Positions 1-9,383 of a stretch of 64,000 nt of DNA are shown in pieces. Positions within the stretch are counted from its first letter, which is position 1, and each line of letters starts with the position of its first letter. A program made the translations under genes and the position numbers. This stretch comes from Nocardioides ferulae (lineage in GTDB: Bacteria; Actinomycetota; Actinomycetes; Propionibacteriales; Nocardioidaceae), in assembly GCF_003660455.1 (NCBI RefSeq), contig NZ_QZVR01000001.1, forward strand, positions 62,001 through 126,000, given 5' to 3'. The notes under the pieces were generated by a model. The model had not been told where the DNA came from. It worked only from the letters and a program-made list of their open reading frames with translations, and did not search any database.

Positions 1-30
1 CTGGTCGCCGCGGGCGCTCACCCGGTCGAC

Positions 31-1311
31 GTGGTCGACCTCGACGCTGAGCGGGACGTGGTCGACCTGACGGCGCAGCACACCGAACTCGACACGGAGC
101 CGCAGCTCGACGGTGAGCTCGGGCACCGGGAGGACCCTGCGGTCGTTGGCGAGACCGGTCCTCACGAGCAGACCGAGGCAGCCGTGGAGACCCCGACCAG
201 CAGGCGCCGGCTGCCCGACCTCCGGCCCGGGTTGGCCCGCGGCATCGGCGCGCTGGCCGCGCGCCTCCCGCGACGCACCCTCGACGCGCCGCTGAGTGAG
301 ACGGCCACCTCGGTCGGGGAGCCCGAGGAGCCCTCGACGACGCCGGAGCCGAGCCGTGAGCCGGTGTCCGCGAGCCGCTCCGAGCTGCTGCTCGACGACC
401 CCGATGCGACCGAGGTCCACGACGCCGTCGACCTGCGCGGGGACGGCCGGGAGCTGCGCCGGCCCGGGCATGTCAGCCTGGTCGAGGACACCGTCGTGTG
501 GAGCGACCGCGTTCCCCGGCTCGGCGGCCTCGACGCCGGCGAGGGCCGGGTGCTCATCGACGACCTCGCCGACCGGGCCGCTGCCGAGCCGGCTGCCGAT
601 CCGGTGATCGGCCCGCAGCTGGCGGCCGCGCGCGGCCGGCTGGGCCTCAGCGTCGACCAGCTCGCCGAGCGCACCCGGATCCGCCCCCACGTCATCGAGT
701 CGCTCGAGGTCGACGACTTCGTGCCGTGCGGCGGCGACTTCTACGCCCGCGGCCACCTGCGCACGCTCGCGCGGGTGCTCGGGCTCGACGCCGGCCCGCT
801 GCTCGCGGCGTACGACGAGCGGTACGCCGACGCCGAGATCAGCCCGCGCCGGGTCTTCGAGGCCGAGCTGGCCGGCGGTCCGCACGGACCGATCCGCGGC
901 ACCCGAGGTGGGCCCAACTGGTCGGTGCTGGTCGCGGCGGTGATGGCACTGGTGCTGGTGTGGTCGGTCGCCCGGCTGCTCACCGACGGGCCGATCGCGG
1001 TCGACGACACCCCCGCACTCAACGGATCGCCCGGGCTGGGCCTCAGCGGCAGCGGCCAGAAGCTGGCCGAACCGGTCCCGGTGGTGCTCACCGCGGCAGG
1101 CGGCGGAGCCCACGTGGTGGTGCGCGACGGCGGCGGTCGGGTGGTCTTCACCGGTGACGTGGCGTTCGGCGACTCCCGCGAGCTCGAGGTCTCGCCTCCG
1201 GTCCGGGTGCAGTCGTCCGACGGGTCCCTAGAGGTGAGCGTGGCCGGCGGCGAACCCGACACCCTCGGCTCCATCGGCGAGCCCGCCCAGAACACCTTCC
1301 TGGCGCCCTGA
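31..1311 (+). CDS. RodZ-like membrane helix-turn-helix protein (possibly 5'-partial)
   Basis: The first ~185 residues are acidic and low-complexity. Residues ~194-262 form a RodZ/Xre-type HTH (LAAARGRLGLSVDQLAERT, with a RIRPHVIESLE continuation). A single membrane helix lies near 297-317 and a small DUF4115-like extracellular domain follows to the end. This is the architecture of RodZ-type cell-shape scaffolds, but actinobacterial homologues are poorly characterised. The reading frame is open to the window edge, so the GTG at 31 is only the first visible start and the true start may lie upstream. In related genomes this gene sits between ftsK and rimO; ftsK is not in the window. A role as a DNA-binding regulator tethered to the membrane is inferred from the domains only. 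Confidence 0.75.
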   Translation: MVDLDAERDVVDLTAQHTELDTEPQLDGELGHREDPAVVGETGPHEQTEAAVETPTSRRRLPDLRPGLARGIGALAARLPRRTLDAPLSETATSVGEPEEPSTTPEPSREPVSASRSELLLDDPDATEVHDAVDLRGDGRELRRPGHVSLVEDTVVWSDRVPRLGGLDAGEGRVLIDDLADRAAAEPAADPVIGPQLAAARGRLGLSVDQLAERTRIRPHVIESLEVDDFVPCGGDFYARGHLRTLARVLGLDAGPLLAAYDERYADAEISPRRVFEAELAGGPHGPIRGTRGGPNWSVLVAAVMALVLVWSVARLLTDGPIAVDDTPALNGSPGLGLSGSGQKLAEPVPVVLTAAGGGAHVVVRDGGGRVVFTGDVAFGDSRELEVSPPVRVQSSDGSLEVSVAGGEPDTLGSIGEPAQNTFLAP

Positions 1312-1422
1312 TCCCGGCGCTGCGGTGACCGCCGTCCGGCGTGACGGCGGTCACCGCACCCGCATGGCCGAACCCCACGAATCAGGCACCCGGCCGTCCA
1401 GACGGCATACTCGACCGCGATC

Positions 1423-2985
1423 ATGACGACCACCTCCGCATCTCCCAGCCCCCAGGCCGACCCGTCCACTCCGCACGACCCCGGCGCCCCGCTGTCGGTG
1501 GCGTTCGTGACGCTCGGGTGCGCTCGCAACGAGGTCGACTCCGAGGAGCTCGCCGGCCGCCTGGAGGCCGAGGGCTTCCGGCTGGTCGACGACCCCGAGG
1601 ACGCCGAGACGGTCGTGGTGAACACCTGCGGTTTCGTGGAGGCCGCGAAGAAGGACTCGGTCGACATGCTGCTGGAGGCGTCGCAGCTCAAGGACGGCTC
1701 CGCCGCCCCCGGCGGCCGGGCACGCGCGGTGGTGGCCGTCGGCTGCCTCGCCGAGCGCTACGGCGCCGAGCTGGCCGACTCGTTGCCCGAGGCCGATGCG
1801 GTGCTCGGGTTCGACGACTACCCGCAGATCGCTGCGCGGCTGCGCGCGGTGGTCGCGGGGGAGACCCACCAGGCGCACACACCGCAGGACCGGCGCAAGC
1901 TGCTGCCGATCAGCCCGGTCGAGCGCGGCGCCGTCACGCAGGCGCTCTCGATGCCCGGCCACGGCGCCGACGCGGCGTCGGTCGGCAGTGGTGGTCCGGC
2001 GACGGGGCCGCGCACGGTGCGGCGGCGCCTCGACGGCGGCCCGATGGCGCCACTGAAGCTGGCCAGCGGCTGCGACCGGCGCTGCTCGTTCTGCGCGATC
2101 CCGCGGTTCCGTGGGTCGTTCGTGAGTCGGCGCCCCTCGGACGTGCTGGCCGAGGCCCGGTGGCTCGGCGAGCACGGCGCCAAGGAGCTGTTCCTGGTGA
2201 GCGAGAACTCCACCTCCTACGGCAAAGACCTCGGCGATCTGCGGCTCCTCGAGACGCTGCTGCCTGAGCTCGCGGCGGTCGACGGCGTCGAGCGGGTGCG
2301 GGTCTCCTACCTGCAGCCCGCCGAGACCCGCCCCGGGCTGGTCGAGGCGATCGCCACCACGCCCGGCGTCGCGGCGTACTTCGACCTCTCCTTCCAGCAC
2401 GCGAGTGCGGCCGTGCTCCGCAGGATGCGCCGATTCGGCGACCCCGACTCGTTCCTGGGCCTCCTCGACCAGGTGCGGGCCCAGGCTCCGGCGGCCGGGG
2501 TGCGGGCGAACGTGATCGTCGGCTTCCCCGGCGAGACCGAAGAGGATCTGCAGACGCTGTGCGACTTCCTGGTCGCCGCGCGGCTCGACGTCACCGGGGT
2601 CTTCGGCTACTCCGACGAGGACGGCACCGAGGCCGAGACCTTCGACGGCAAGCTGGACGACGACGAGGTTCGCGCCCGCACCGAGCACGTGTCGAGCCTG
2701 GTCGAGGAGCTGACCGCGCAGCGGGCCGAGGAGCGCATCGGCGAGACCGTCGAGGTGCTGGTCGAGTCGGTGGTCGACGGTGTGGTCGAGGGGCGGGCCG
2801 CGCACCAGGGTCCGGAGGTCGACGGCACCACCACCCTCACCGCCGACGACGGCCCCGACGGCTCCGACCGGCTTGCGTGGGTGCGGGTCGGCGACCTCGT
2901 GAGCGCGACCGTCGTCGGCACCGACGGCGCGGACCTGCTGGCCCGGACGGCGGCCGCGACGGTCCCGGGGGGAGAGCTGCGATGA
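1423..2985 (+). CDS. rimO: ribosomal protein S12 methylthiotransferase RimO
   Basis: Radical-SAM enzyme that methylthiolates an aspartate of ribosomal protein S12. The N-terminal UPF0004 domain has the typical [12 protein letters not shown] and NTCGFV segments whose cysteines bind the first Fe-S cluster. The radical-SAM CxxxCxxC motif is at C217, C221 and C224 ([17 protein letters not shown]), and a TRAM-like domain ends the protein. The 520 residues exceed the usual ~440, mainly from an insert at ~165-205, as in other actinobacteria. The stop overlaps the pgsA start by 4 bp (ATGA), so the two are probably translationally coupled. No clear Shine-Dalgarno precedes the ATG. A CATACT element at 1406-1411 would give a very short leader. 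Confidence 0.95.
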   Translation: MTTTSASPSPQADPSTPHDPGAPLSVAFVTLGCARNEVDSEELAGRLEAEGFRLVDDPEDAETVVVNTCGFVEAAKKDSVDMLLEASQLKDGSAAPGGRARAVVAVGCLAERYGAELADSLPEADAVLGFDDYPQIAARLRAVVAGETHQAHTPQDRRKLLPISPVERGAVTQALSMPGHGADAASVGSGGPATGPRTVRRRLDGGPMAPLKLASGCDRRCSFCAIPRFRGSFVSRRPSDVLAEARWLGEHGAKELFLVSENSTSYGKDLGDLRLLETLLPELAAVDGVERVRVSYLQPAETRPGLVEAIATTPGVAAYFDLSFQHASAAVLRRMRRFGDPDSFLGLLDQVRAQAPAAGVRANVIVGFPGETEEDLQTLCDFLVAARLDVTGVFGYSDEDGTEAETFDGKLDDDEVRARTEHVSSLVEELTAQRAEERIGETVEVLVESVVDGVVEGRAAHQGPEVDGTTTLTADDGPDGSDRLAWVRVGDLVSATVVGTDGADLLARTAAATVPGGELR

Positions 2986-3605
2986 CCGGCCCCGAGGCAC
3001 GCCCGAGCAACTTCAACCTGCCCAACGTGCTCACGTCGCTGCGCATCGCGATGGTCCCGTTCTTCGGCTGGGCGCTGCTGGTCGACGGCGGCGACTCGGT
3101 GCTGTGGCGCACCGTCGCCTGCGGCCTGTTCGTCGTCGCGATGGTCACCGACAAGATCGACGGCGACATCGCCCGGGCCCGCAACCTGGTCACCGACTTC
3201 GGCAAGATCGCCGACCCGATCGCCGACAAGGCGATCACCGGCATGGCGCTGATCGGGCTCTCGATCGTCGGCGACGTCTGGTGGTGGGTGACGATCGTGG
3301 TGCTGATCCGCGAGTGGAGCGTCACGGTGCTGCGGCTCTCGATCCTCAAGCGCGCGGTCATCGCCGCCGCCGATCTGGGCAAGCTCAAGACCAGCTTCCA
3401 GGCCCTCGCGCTGGGCTTCCTGGCCCTGCCGCTGCGCGACGCCGACCTGCCCGACTCGCTCGAGACCGCCGGCGAGGTCGTCTTCTACGCCGCGCAGGCC
3501 TGCCTCGCGGTCGCCGTCGCGCTGACCCTCTGGTCAGGGTTCGAGTTCTTCCGCGGCGTGTGGCGCCAGCGGCACCACCTGCGCGAGCCTGCGTCCGGCG
3601 TCTGA
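2982..3605 (+). CDS. pgsA: CDP-diacylglycerol-glycerol-3-phosphate 3-phosphatidyltransferase
   Basis: Integral membrane enzyme that joins CDP-diacylglycerol and glycerol-3-phosphate, the committed step to phosphatidylglycerol and cardiolipin. The full CDP-alcohol phosphotransferase signature is present: D57, D60-G61, A64-R65, G74, D78 and D82 with exact family spacing. Several hydrophobic helices fill the 207 residues, a normal family length. The ATG at 2982 overlaps the rimO stop and is preceded by GGGGGGAGAG, a strong ribosome site. Position after rimO is the usual actinobacterial arrangement and favours the PG-phosphate synthase assignment over the second CDP-alcohol transferase at 52772. 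Confidence 0.93.
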   Translation: MTGPEARPSNFNLPNVLTSLRIAMVPFFGWALLVDGGDSVLWRTVACGLFVVAMVTDKIDGDIARARNLVTDFGKIADPIADKAITGMALIGLSIVGDVWWWVTIVVLIREWSVTVLRLSILKRAVIAAADLGKLKTSFQALALGFLALPLRDADLPDSLETAGEVVFYAAQACLAVAVALTLWSGFEFFRGVWRQRHHLREPASGV

Positions 3606-3938
3606 CCGGCGACCCGCCAACGTCGATTCCTGCCGAGACGGAGCAGCCGGTTTCGGCAGATGCCGCCCCTGCGCGTTGGCCTCTCGGGACGCTGACCTGT
3701 GTGGTCGGGGAACGGAGAACTTCTGTTACGTCACGTTCACCCGAAACGATGGATTCGGTCCCCACAGTCCGGCATATGGTGAGGCACGGTCCGGCTGGAC
3801 CGCTTGTTGACCGGAAGGCTTCCTGGTGCAAGTCGCAGATCCTGAAACGCGCGTCTTCGGACGCGCGTTTCGTCGTCTTCGGCCGATCTCGGTGCCTCCG
3901 GCGCTATCCATCCCTCGCCCGTAGAGAGTTGCTGATCC
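3606..3938. promoter_or_regulatory. gene-free leader region of the secreted nucleotidase
   Basis: No gene is seen in these 333 bases. A GTTCACCC element at 3735-3742 resembles a half-site of the actinobacterial PHO box; a degenerate GTTACG copy sits 10 bp upstream. A TATGGT hexamer at 3774-3779 could be the -10. Transcription from there would give a ~150-nt leader that carries the stem-loop at 3844-3871. PhoP control is inference from one good half-site plus the nature of the gene. Confidence 0.4.
3844..3871 (+). terminator. 12-bp hairpin with cUUCGg tetraloop
   Basis: The arms 3844-3855 and 3860-3871 are perfectly complementary (GAAACGCGCGTC) around a TTCG loop closed by C-G, the extra-stable tetraloop class. 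No U tract follows. It may terminate rimO-pgsA read-through or act as a leader structure for the downstream nucleotidase. Confidence 0.6.
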
Positions 3939-6224
3939 ATGTCCCTAGCTCGAAAGCGCCTCGCGCCGATCGCCGTGATCGGAGTCGTAGCCGGTGGCCT
4001 GATGGCCACCACCACGCCGGCCCAGGCCGCTGATCCCGTCGAGGTCAACATCCTCGGCATCAACGACTTCCACGGGCGGATCCAGGCCAACGGCAACGAA
4101 GCCGGCGCCGCGGTCCTGGCCGGCGCGGTCGACCAGATCCGCGGCGAGCACCCCAACACGATCTTCGCGGCCGCCGGTGACCTCATCGGCGCCTCGACCT
4201 TCGAGTCCTTCATCGCTCAGGACAAGCCCACCATCGACGCGCTCAACGCCGCCGGACTCGAGGTCTCCGCCGCCGGCAACCACGAGTTCGACCAGGGCTA
4301 CCGCGACCTCGTCGACCGGGTGCTGGCCCCCTACGACGCTGAGACCAACCCCTACGGCGGCGCGGAGTGGGAGTACCTCGCGGCCAACGTCAAGATGAAG
4401 GACTCCGGCAACCCGGCCCTCGACCCGACGTACGTCAAGACCATCGACGGTGTCGAGGTCGGCTTCGTCGGCGCCGTGACCGAGGACCTGCCGCAACTGG
4501 TCTCGGGCACCGGCATCGAGGAGATCGAGGTGACCGACATCGTCACTGCGGTCAACACCGAGGCCGACAAGCTCAAGGCCGACGGCGTCGACCTGGTCGT
4601 GATGCTGGTGCACGAGGGGGCACCGAACACCACCTGCGAGACCATGGACGACGACCCGGAGTCCAGCTTCGGCAGCATCGTGACCGGCGTCAACGCCAAC
4701 GTCGACGCGATCGTCTCCGGCCACACCCACCTCGCCTACGACTGCAAGTTCCCGGTCGCCGGCTGGACGGGCCGCGCGGTCACCGAGCGCCCGGTGGTCT
4801 CCGCCGGCCAGTACGGCATGAACCTGAACCAGCTGACGTTCACCGTCGACCCCGACACCGGGGTCACCGGCGTGGAGACGGCGCTGCTCGACCTCACCCC
4901 GACCCCGGCCTACCCGGCCGACGCCGAGGTGGGCGAGATCGTCAGCGCCGCCGTGGCCGAGGCCGAGGTCCTGGGCGCCGAGCCGCTCGGTGAGATCGCC
5001 GGCGGCTTCTTCCGCGCCAAGCGCGCCGACGGCTCGACCGAGAACCGGGGCGGCGAGTCGACGCTGGGCAACCTGGTCGCCGAGGCACAGCGCTGGGCCA
5101 CCGGGGCCGACATCGCGTTCATGAACCCCGGCGGCATGCGTGCCGACATGGTGGGCGTCCAGGACACCGACCCCGCGACGCCGCTGGCCTTCCCGACCAC
5201 GCTGACCTACAAGCAGGCCGCCAGCGTCCAGCCGTTCGCCAACACCCTGGTCGAGATGACGCTGACCGGTGCCCAGATCGAGTCTGTGCTCGAGGAGCAG
5301 TGGCAGCCCGAGGCGTCGTCGCGGCCCTTCCTGCGGCTCGGTGCCTCGAAGGGCTTCGAGTACACCTATGACGCCACCGCCAAGGAGGTCACCGGCATCT
5401 GGCTCGACGGCAAGCCGGTCGAGGAGTCCGAGTCCTACACCGTCGCGGTGAACTCGTTCCTGGCCACCGGTACCGGGGACAACTTCACCACGTTCGGGGC
5501 TGGAACCGCTAGGCGTGACAGCGGGCAGATCGACCTGAACGCCATGGTCGACTACATGGCCAAGTTCGCCGGCGAGGACCCGCTCACCGTCGACTACAGC
5601 CAGCGCGCCGTCGGCGCCACCTTCCCGGCCGAGGCTCCCGAGGCCTACGGCCCCGGTGACTCGGTCTCCTTCGAGCTGTCCTCGCTCGCGATGTCGGCTC
5701 CTGCGGATATCAAGGACGACGAGGTCGAGGTGCGCTTCAAGGGCCAGTCGCTCGGCTCGTTCCCGGTCGACAACACCATCGTGCCCGGTGCGGGATTCCA
5801 GGAGTTCGACGAGCACGGAACGGCCAGCGTCTCCGTCACGCTGCCGGACTACGCCGGGGACCCCGACGCGCTGGTCGTGGTGGGCGACGACACTGGCACG
5901 AAGGTCAAGGTCGGCATCGACACGATCGCCATCCCCAAGGCTGAGGCCACCGTCACCGTGAAGCGCTCCCCGAAGCGCGTCGTGGCGGGCCAGACCAAGG
6001 TGATGCTGAAGGTGACCGTGAAGTCCGCGACCGAAGCCGGCGGCAAGGTCAAGGTCCGCGCCGGCGGCCGTGCGTACACCGCCAAGGTCGTCGACGGCCA
6101 GGCGACCGTGACGCTCAAGCCGTTCGCGAAGGCCGGCAAGAAGACCGTCACGGTTCGCTACCTCGGTGACGCGCTCACCGCGCGCGACGTGAAGAAGCTG
6201 ACGGTCAAGGTCGTCAAGAAGTAG
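3939..6224 (+). CDS. secreted bifunctional 5'-nucleotidase/metallophosphatase (UshA-like)
   Basis: Extracellular enzyme expected to release phosphate from nucleotides. A signal peptide runs to TPAQA at ~26-30. The metallophosphatase domain shows INDFHGR (D43, H45), AAGDL (~79-82), GNHEFDQG (113-120) and GHTH (261-264), the dinuclear metal ligands. A 5'-nucleotidase C-terminal domain follows (NPGGMRAD, and an NSFLATGTGDNF substrate segment). Residues ~670-761 form a Lys-rich Ig-like repeat with VKRSPKRVVAGQ. A closely similar domain ends the next gene, so the two proteins share a surface-binding or spacer module. The downstream hairpin at 6235-6270 suggests it is transcribed alone. Confidence 0.93.
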   Translation: MSLARKRLAPIAVIGVVAGGLMATTTPAQAADPVEVNILGINDFHGRIQANGNEAGAAVLAGAVDQIRGEHPNTIFAAAGDLIGASTFESFIAQDKPTIDALNAAGLEVSAAGNHEFDQGYRDLVDRVLAPYDAETNPYGGAEWEYLAANVKMKDSGNPALDPTYVKTIDGVEVGFVGAVTEDLPQLVSGTGIEEIEVTDIVTAVNTEADKLKADGVDLVVMLVHEGAPNTTCETMDDDPESSFGSIVTGVNANVDAIVSGHTHLAYDCKFPVAGWTGRAVTERPVVSAGQYGMNLNQLTFTVDPDTGVTGVETALLDLTPTPAYPADAEVGEIVSAAVAEAEVLGAEPLGEIAGGFFRAKRADGSTENRGGESTLGNLVAEAQRWATGADIAFMNPGGMRADMVGVQDTDPATPLAFPTTLTYKQAASVQPFANTLVEMTLTGAQIESVLEEQWQPEASSRPFLRLGASKGFEYTYDATAKEVTGIWLDGKPVEESESYTVAVNSFLATGTGDNFTTFGAGTARRDSGQIDLNAMVDYMAKFAGEDPLTVDYSQRAVGATFPAEAPEAYGPGDSVSFELSSLAMSAPADIKDDEVEVRFKGQSLGSFPVDNTIVPGAGFQEFDEHGTASVSVTLPDYAGDPDALVVVGDDTGTKVKVGIDTIAIPKAEATVTVKRSPKRVVAGQTKVMLKVTVKSATEAGGKVKVRAGGRAYTAKVVDGQATVTLKPFAKAGKKTVTVRYLGDALTARDVKKLTVKVVKK

Positions 6225-6234
6225 CAGCACCCAC

Positions 6235-6270
6235 TGGCGGGTTCGCCGGCTTCGGCCGGCGGACCCGCCA
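6235..6270 (+). terminator. terminator hairpin after the 5'-nucleotidase gene
   Basis: Arms 6236-6250 and 6255-6269 pair over 15 bp with one G-U wobble, extended by T6235-A6270, around a TTCG loop closed by C-G. There is no clear U tract, as is usual in high-G+C actinobacteria. Confidence 0.75.
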
Positions 6271-6397
6271 TCCGGTTCCTCGGGTGTCGCCGGACCCTCG
6301 ACGTCGATTCGTCTCCCGGACATCCCCAGGCCGCACCCCCGCTCCATTCTCGGAGGGTCGCTGAGCGACCCACCCCCCCAACTCGGAGAGGCTCCCC

Positions 6398-9292
6398 ATG
6401 CCCCTGCCCCCTCTCAGCGCCCGCCGGGCGCTCGCCGGCGCCGCCGGTCTCGCACTCGCCGCCACCGGTCTCTCGCTGGCCCCGATCACCGCCCAGGCCA
6501 ACCCCGCCGGCACCGGCCTCGTCATCAGCGAGGTCTACGGCGCCGGCGGGAACAACGGCGCCGTGTACAACGCCGACTTCGTCGAGCTCTACAACCCGTC
6601 GGACCAGCAGCTGAGCCTGGACGGGCTGTCCCTCCAGTACCGCTCCGCGGGTGGCAACCACGGGGCCAGCCCCTTCGCGCTCAGCGGCACGGTCGCCCCC
6701 GGCTCGCACTACCTGGTGCAGATGAGTGCCACCGGGGCCAACGGAGTCGCACTGCCCGACCCCGACGCGACCGCCTCGCCGACGTTCAGCATGGCGGCAG
6801 CGGGCGGCCAGGTGTTCCTCGTCGAGGGGACGGCACGCACCGCGCTGACCGGTGACGTCGCCGGGGCCGAGGGTGTGGTCGACATGGTCGGGTTCACCTC
6901 GTCTTCGACCACTTTCGAGGGCGCTCCCGCGAGTGCCGCCACCGCCGCACAGTCGGCCAACCGCTCGGCCGGCGCGGACACCGACACCAACTCCGCGGAC
7001 TTCTCGCTCGCGGCGCCCAACCCGACCCCGGCCGGCGAGGGTGAGGACCCGGAGGACCCGGAGGAGCCCGAGGAGCCGGCCAGCCTGCCGATCGCGGAGA
7101 TCCAGGGCACCGGGGCAGCCAGCCCGGTGCTGGGCGACGAGGTCGTCACCGAGGGAGTGGTGACCGCGGCCTACCCCTCCGGTGGGCTGTTCGGGTTCTA
7201 CCTGCAGACCCCCGGCACCGGTGGCCCGCTCGACCTGGGCACGCACCAGGCCTCCGAGGCCGTCTTCGTCTACCACAGCCGCAGCGCCGGCGCCGTCAGT
7301 GCCGAGCCGGGCGACCATGTCCGGGTGACCGGCGTCGTCGGCGAGTACGCCGGGCTGACCCAGCTGACCGTCGACGCGGCGTCCGACGTGGTGGCTCTCG
7401 ACACACCGGCCGAGCCGGTGCAGCCGGCGGTCACCGAGTGGCCGGCCAGCGACACTGGGAAGGAGAGCCTCGAGGGGATGCTGTTCGCCCCCCAGGGCCG
7501 CTTCACCGTGAGCAACACCTACAGCACCAACCAGTACGGCGAGGTAGGGCTGGCCGTGGGTGACCGTCCGCTGATCCAGCCGACCGAGGTCGCCGACGCT
7601 CAGGACGCCGATGCGATCGCCGCGGTCGTGGCCGACAACGCCGCGCGGGCGATCGTGCTCGACGACGCTTCCTCGACGAACTTCCTCGCCTCGTCCTACA
7701 CCTCGTGCGGCGCCCGCCCGGTGCCGTGCCTGTTCAACGCAGACCTGACGCCGGCGTACGTGTCCCAGGACGAGCCGGTCCGGGTCGGTGCCGCCGCGGC
7801 GTTCACCGCCCCGGTGATCCTCAGCGAGGGCGGCTCGCCGACCTCGCCGACGTACCGGTTCCAGCCGACCGCCACCGTGGTCGGCCCGGAGAACGCGACC
7901 TCGCCGGTCGAGTTCGAGAACACCCGCACCGCCGCACCGGACCGGGCCCACCTCACCGCGGAGGGCACCCCGGACGTGACGGTCGCGTCGTTCAACGTGC
8001 TCAACTACTTCACCACGGTCGCGGACGCCGACGACGACGGCGTCGCCGACGGCACCTGCGTGGCCTACTACGACGGCGACGACGACGGTGTGACCGTGCG
8101 TGACGACTGCGACCTGCGGGGAGCCTGGGACCCCCAGGACCTCGCCCGCCAGCAGGAGAAGATCGTCGCGGCGATCAACACCCTCGACGCCGACGTGGTC
8201 GGCCTGATGGAGATCGAGAACTCGGCCGCGCTGGGCGAGGAGGCCGACGAGGCCACCCGCACGCTCGTGGCGGCGCTCAACGCGGCCGCGGGCCACGAGA
8301 AGTGGGCCGCGAACCCGTCGTCGGACGAGCTGCCGGCGCCCGAGCTGACCGACGTCATCACGAACGCGATCATCTACCAGCCCGACTCGGTGCGCCGGGT
8401 CGGCGAGGCCCGGGCCCTGGGCACGCTCAGCGCCGAGGGTCAGGCGTTCGGCAACGCCCGCGAGCCGATCGCGCAGACGTTCCAGTCTGCCGACGGGAAC
8501 AGCGAGCCGTTCCTGGTCGTCGTCAACCACTTCAAGTCCAAGGGCTCCGGTGTCGACGACGGCACCGGCCAGGGCAACGCCAACCCCGACCGGATCGCCC
8601 AGGCCGAGGCGCTGCGCGACTGGGTGCCGACCATCCAGGAGCAGGAGGGCGTCGAGGCCACGCTGCTCGTGGGCGACTTCAACGCCTACACGCTCGAGGA
8701 CCCGCTCCAGGTGCTCTACGAGGCCGGCTACACCAACGTCGACCTGCACTCGGGCAACGGCGAGCACAGCTACTCGTTCTCTGGCCTGTCCGGCTCGCTG
8801 GACCACGTGCTGGCCAACGCGGCGGCGATGGAGCTCTACACCGGCGCCGACATCTGGAACATCAACGCGGGTGAGTCGCTGGCGCTGGAGTACAGCCGCT
8901 GGAACTACCACGGCACCGACTTCCATCGCGCCGACCCCTACCGCTCCTCCGACCACGACCCGGTGATCGTGGGACTGGACCTCGCCGACACGCGCCCGGC
9001 GTCCTCGATCGAGGTCACCGCGGTGCCCAAGCGGGTCTTCGCCCAGCTGATCCCGGTTCTCCTGCGGATCGAGGTGACCGCCGAGTCCGGCCGCGCGACG
9101 GGTTGGGTGGAGGTCACCACCGAGGACCGCACCTACCGCGTCCCGCTGGTGCGCGGACGGACGATCGCCCTGCTGCGTCCGTTCGCCACGCCCGGGACGA
9201 AGACCGTCACCGTCTCCTACGCAGGAGACGAGGACACCCAGGGCAGCGAGACCTCGGTGACCATCGAGGTGCTGAAGCGGCCCGGCCGCTGA
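6398..9292 (+). CDS. secreted ExeM/NucH-family extracellular nuclease
   Basis: Predicted extracellular DNase. A signal peptide ends near TAQA (31-34). A lamin-tail domain follows at ~38-170 (LVISEVYGAGGNNGA, DFVELYNPS), then an acidic Pro-Glu linker and an OB-fold-like segment. The endonuclease/exonuclease/phosphatase domain spans ~525-860 and shows VASFNVLNYF, MEIENS, VNHFKSKGSG, GDFNAY and SDHDPV, the catalytic residue set of the fold. An Ig-like C-terminal domain at ~868-964 (VTAVPKRVFAQLIPVLLRI) parallels that of the preceding nucleotidase. Together the pair could degrade environmental DNA to nucleotides and then to phosphate. The ATG has a GGAGAGG site 7 nt upstream. A terminator hairpin follows at 9303-9345. 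Confidence 0.9.
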   Translation: MPLPPLSARRALAGAAGLALAATGLSLAPITAQANPAGTGLVISEVYGAGGNNGAVYNADFVELYNPSDQQLSLDGLSLQYRSAGGNHGASPFALSGTVAPGSHYLVQMSATGANGVALPDPDATASPTFSMAAAGGQVFLVEGTARTALTGDVAGAEGVVDMVGFTSSSTTFEGAPASAATAAQSANRSAGADTDTNSADFSLAAPNPTPAGEGEDPEDPEEPEEPASLPIAEIQGTGAASPVLGDEVVTEGVVTAAYPSGGLFGFYLQTPGTGGPLDLGTHQASEAVFVYHSRSAGAVSAEPGDHVRVTGVVGEYAGLTQLTVDAASDVVALDTPAEPVQPAVTEWPASDTGKESLEGMLFAPQGRFTVSNTYSTNQYGEVGLAVGDRPLIQPTEVADAQDADAIAAVVADNAARAIVLDDASSTNFLASSYTSCGARPVPCLFNADLTPAYVSQDEPVRVGAAAAFTAPVILSEGGSPTSPTYRFQPTATVVGPENATSPVEFENTRTAAPDRAHLTAEGTPDVTVASFNVLNYFTTVADADDDGVADGTCVAYYDGDDDGVTVRDDCDLRGAWDPQDLARQQEKIVAAINTLDADVVGLMEIENSAALGEEADEATRTLVAALNAAAGHEKWAANPSSDELPAPELTDVITNAIIYQPDSVRRVGEARALGTLSAEGQAFGNAREPIAQTFQSADGNSEPFLVVVNHFKSKGSGVDDGTGQGNANPDRIAQAEALRDWVPTIQEQEGVEATLLVGDFNAYTLEDPLQVLYEAGYTNVDLHSGNGEHSYSFSGLSGSLDHVLANAAAMELYTGADIWNINAGESLALEYSRWNYHGTDFHRADPYRSSDHDPVIVGLDLADTRPASSIEVTAVPKRVFAQLIPVLLRIEVTAESGRATGWVEVTTEDRTYRVPLVRGRTIALLRPFATPGTKTVTVSYAGDEDTQGSETSVTIEVLKRPGR

Positions 9293-9302
9293 CCTGCCGT
9301 CT

Positions 9303-9345
9303 GAGACCGACCCGCCCGGACAGCCCGTCCGGGCGGGTCGGTCTC
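9303..9345 (+). terminator. 19-bp perfect terminator hairpin
   Basis: Arms 9303-9321 and 9327-9345 are exactly complementary over 19 bp, with loop AGCCC, followed by TTCC. It closes the nuclease transcript before the cinA promoter. Confidence 0.85.
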
Positions 9346-9370
9346 TTCCGTCCGCTGCGGGGTCGCGCCC

Positions 9371-9376
9371 TACCAT
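9371..9376 (+). promoter_or_regulatory. -10 element of cinA (leaderless type)
   Basis: TACCAT ends 7 nt before the cinA ATG, so transcription would begin at or next to the start codon. No Shine-Dalgarno is present. Confidence 0.5.
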
Positions 9377-9383
9377 CTGCCCC

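Noticed and set aside
3945..6347. Long minus-strand open frame opposite the nucleotidase
   Set aside because: Same reason: no recognisable domain and a complementary composition to a gene with clear motifs.
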